Assembly: GCA_047967505.1 (NCBI GenBank)
Contig: CM106540.1
Reading direction: 5' to 3' (one strand)
From: Dipteris shenzhenensis
Taxonomy: Eukaryota > Polypodiophyta > Polypodiopsida > Gleicheniales
DNA: 64,000 nt
Both the position numbers and the translations under genes were made by a program. This document shows, piece by piece, positions 62,402 through 64,000 of the stretch. The notes beneath the pieces are model-generated. The model ran no database searches. It saw only the letters and a list, made by a program, of their open reading frames with translations, and had not been told where the DNA came from. How positions within the stretch are numbered: position 1 is the first letter of the stretch; every line of letters begins with the position of its first letter.

Positions 62402-64000
62402 AATGAAGCCTGGAGAAAGCATCTCTGAGACGTACACAAGGATGAGGGTCTTGGCAACAAAGATGTCTGTGCCACCTAATGATGCTATCATGAAGGGATG
62501 GTTTTTGATAGCATTACCCCCTACCATTGCTATAAGGTTGGTTGATAAACTCCCTAAACATGCCTCACTTCAAGACTTCCTAAAAGAAGCTGTCAAGATG
62601 GAACAGTCACAGCTAAGTTTTGCCTCATCAATGACTACGACCACCCAACTCCAAAGAGAGGAGGGATCATCTACATGGCAGCAATTCAAGAAGGAGTTAG
62701 AAGAAATCAAAGAAAGTCTGAAAGATAGAATAAAGGTGGATGGCGAGTCGTCCTTTGAGGCCCAGATTCGAAGTGGTCTTTGGTGCACAGAATGCAAGGG
62801 TTCTAACCATGGTTACTGGGAGTGCTCCTCCAAGTGTAAGGTACCTACTTCTATCTCATTTTGTACATTTTGTGAGATCCATGGACATGATGCCTCTGAG
62901 TGTAGGTACCTCAAGGGATTAAGGAAGCTTCTTCCAGAGTATACCTCGGGGGAACCTCTAGTTGCTATGAATCCCGATGGAAACGAGGACATTTCTTCGA
63001 TATGCTGTCTTTGTTTCCTTCGATATGTTGCCCTCGTTCCTCTGATATGCCGTCTTCACTGGTTGTTTCGATCGTACCCGACTCATGTCTGTTGTAGGTG
63101 GGGTTCCCGAAGGCAGAAGCAGAAGCTTTTCCCTGTTTGACTATAGGGCTGTCATTAGACCTATCATGGAAAAGTTGGCCTAAACCCATTGTAGTCAATA
63201 GAACGGTACCCATAACTTCTAGCCCAGCAGGAGTACCTCCTACTGCCCCTCTTGCATAAGCATTTGAGCCACCTCCTCCTCCTGTCATGCCGCCTCCATT
63301 GCTTCCAACTCCCCCTTTGCTCCAAGCTCCTGCGCCCAATTCAATTGGTTCCCCTTATTTCTATCCTCAGCCTTACTATGCATCGTACCAACCACATATG
63401 TCAGGAGGTGGCTATGGACCCCCTTATCAACGTGGTTGAAGGGGTGGTTTTTGAGGTGGACCTAGAGGTGCAGGCAGAGGTACAAACTTTAGAAGACCCA
63501 TCATGTGTTATAGATGTGGCGAGTATGGCCACTACCAAGATGATTGTAAACATTCATTCGGGGGACTCTCTTGTACACAGTGCAACACAAATTATCACTA
63601 CACCAAAGATTGTTCCAACGGAAGAGTGGAACCCGCATCCCAAGTGAATATGGTTGATGTAGTAGTGACGAGGGAGGGCAACAGCCCCCATTTGATTGGT
63701 GTAGTGTTGGGCGCTGTGACACGATCACATACAAAAGGTGACAAATGTAAGGACAACAGCACCGAAGACCTCAGCACCAATCAATTCGACAAGTGTTCCC
63801 CCACCAAGGTCATTCTCCCCGATACACAGTATACCTAGGAATAGACCACCCATGCTTGCTTCTAATAGTGATTCAGAAACAAACTCGAAGGGCACACAGC
63901 CATTAAGGTCAACCACTAACTCTAGAAGTGCCTCATCCTCGGGTGATCACTCTATGCCTTTGAGGTATCAGGAGGTGGTAAAGAGTGTCAAGAGAGATCT
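62402..64000 (+). pseudogene. Second copy of the Gypsy-1 gag, plus strand, truncated
   Basis: From 62402 the sequence follows the Gypsy-1 gag from KPGESISE onward: PPNDAIMKGWFL, KLPKHASLQDFLKEAVKM, knuckles CTECKGSNHGYWEC and CTFCEIHGHDASEC, then, after a 224-bp insertion (62967-63190), the Pro-rich region with TAA and TGA stops and knuckles CYRCGEYGHYQDDC and CTQCNTNYHYTKDC. The stretch after MVDVVV also follows. The left end is abrupt (no gag N-terminus, no LTR). It runs off the right end of the window before the protease. Confidence 0.93.
62967..63190. repeat. 224-bp insertion in the second Gypsy-1 gag, with a 22-23 bp triple repeat
   Basis: Gypsy-1 reads GTTGCT then GCAGTCAA; here 224 bp separate GTTGCT from GTAGTCAA. 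Inside, TTCGATATG(C/T)TG occurs at 62996 and 63019 and TCTGATATGCCG at 63041. No clear terminal inverted repeat or target duplication is seen. Confidence 0.8.

Overview
This is a land-plant nuclear window that consists almost entirely of transposable elements, most of them nested or broken. The plant assignment rests on Ty1/copia elements primed by initiator tRNA-Met, Tat-like Ty3/gypsy elements with a D-G-G protease and a second RNase H, an L1-type LINE whose ORF1 has a plant-style CCHC knuckle, and one exon of a plant-type hybrid histidine kinase receiver domain. The density of old nested elements suggests a large genome such as that of a fern, lycophyte or gymnosperm, but the sequence does not settle which. 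There is no prokaryotic gene, operon, CRISPR array, rRNA or tRNA gene.

Layout, left to right. 1-9301: a minus-strand Ty3/gypsy element (Gypsy-1) with an intact 1362-aa gag-protease frame, a deleted RT N-terminal half, a broken integrase, and a probable long 5' LTR with several internal tandem duplications. 9302-14619: a second minus-strand gypsy (Gypsy-2, Tat-like, dual RNase H) cut off at the start of the Gypsy-1 LTR. 14620-22300: remains of a third LTR element whose LTR is split by a complete copia (Copia-A, 15478-21485, target duplication ATCAC). 22300-27890: LINE pieces, including LINE-1 (minus strand) with an L1-type ORF1p and a deleted endonuclease. 27896-28975: gypsy gag and LINE remnants on the plus strand. 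29434-29598 and 30441-30767: the only two segments that look like host genes, a receiver-domain exon (+) and an unidentified exon (-), facing each other. 30891-48292: one L1-type LINE (LINE-2, target duplication TCAGATT, about 7.07 kb after subtraction) split by three LTR elements, each with its own 5-bp target duplication: Copia-B (31946-37129, AGATA), Element C (37326-39643, ACACC) and Element D (40224-43040, GCCTC). C and D carry LTRs, PBS, PPT and gag but no pol. 48293-55396: a 308-bp tandem duplication, a plus-strand LINE 3' fragment, and degraded gypsy integrase, LINE RT and copia RNase H pieces. 55397-58005: a decayed Helitron-type Rep/Pif1 helicase. 58006-62401: AT-rich sequence with a copia gag relic, microsatellites and duplications. 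62402-64000: a second, plus-strand copy of the Gypsy-1 gag, running off the window.

How it works together. Autonomous families (Gypsy, Copia, L1, Helitron) supplied the enzymes, and the gag-only elements C and D must have used another element's pol. The insertion order can be read from the target duplications: LINE-2 entered a non-TE sequence first, and B, C and D then entered LINE-2. Most in-frame stops are CAG to TAG or CGA to TGA, the pattern expected where plant CG and CHG methylation silenced the copies and deamination followed. The two exon-like segments raise the possibility that the window lies across two convergent host genes with TE-filled introns.
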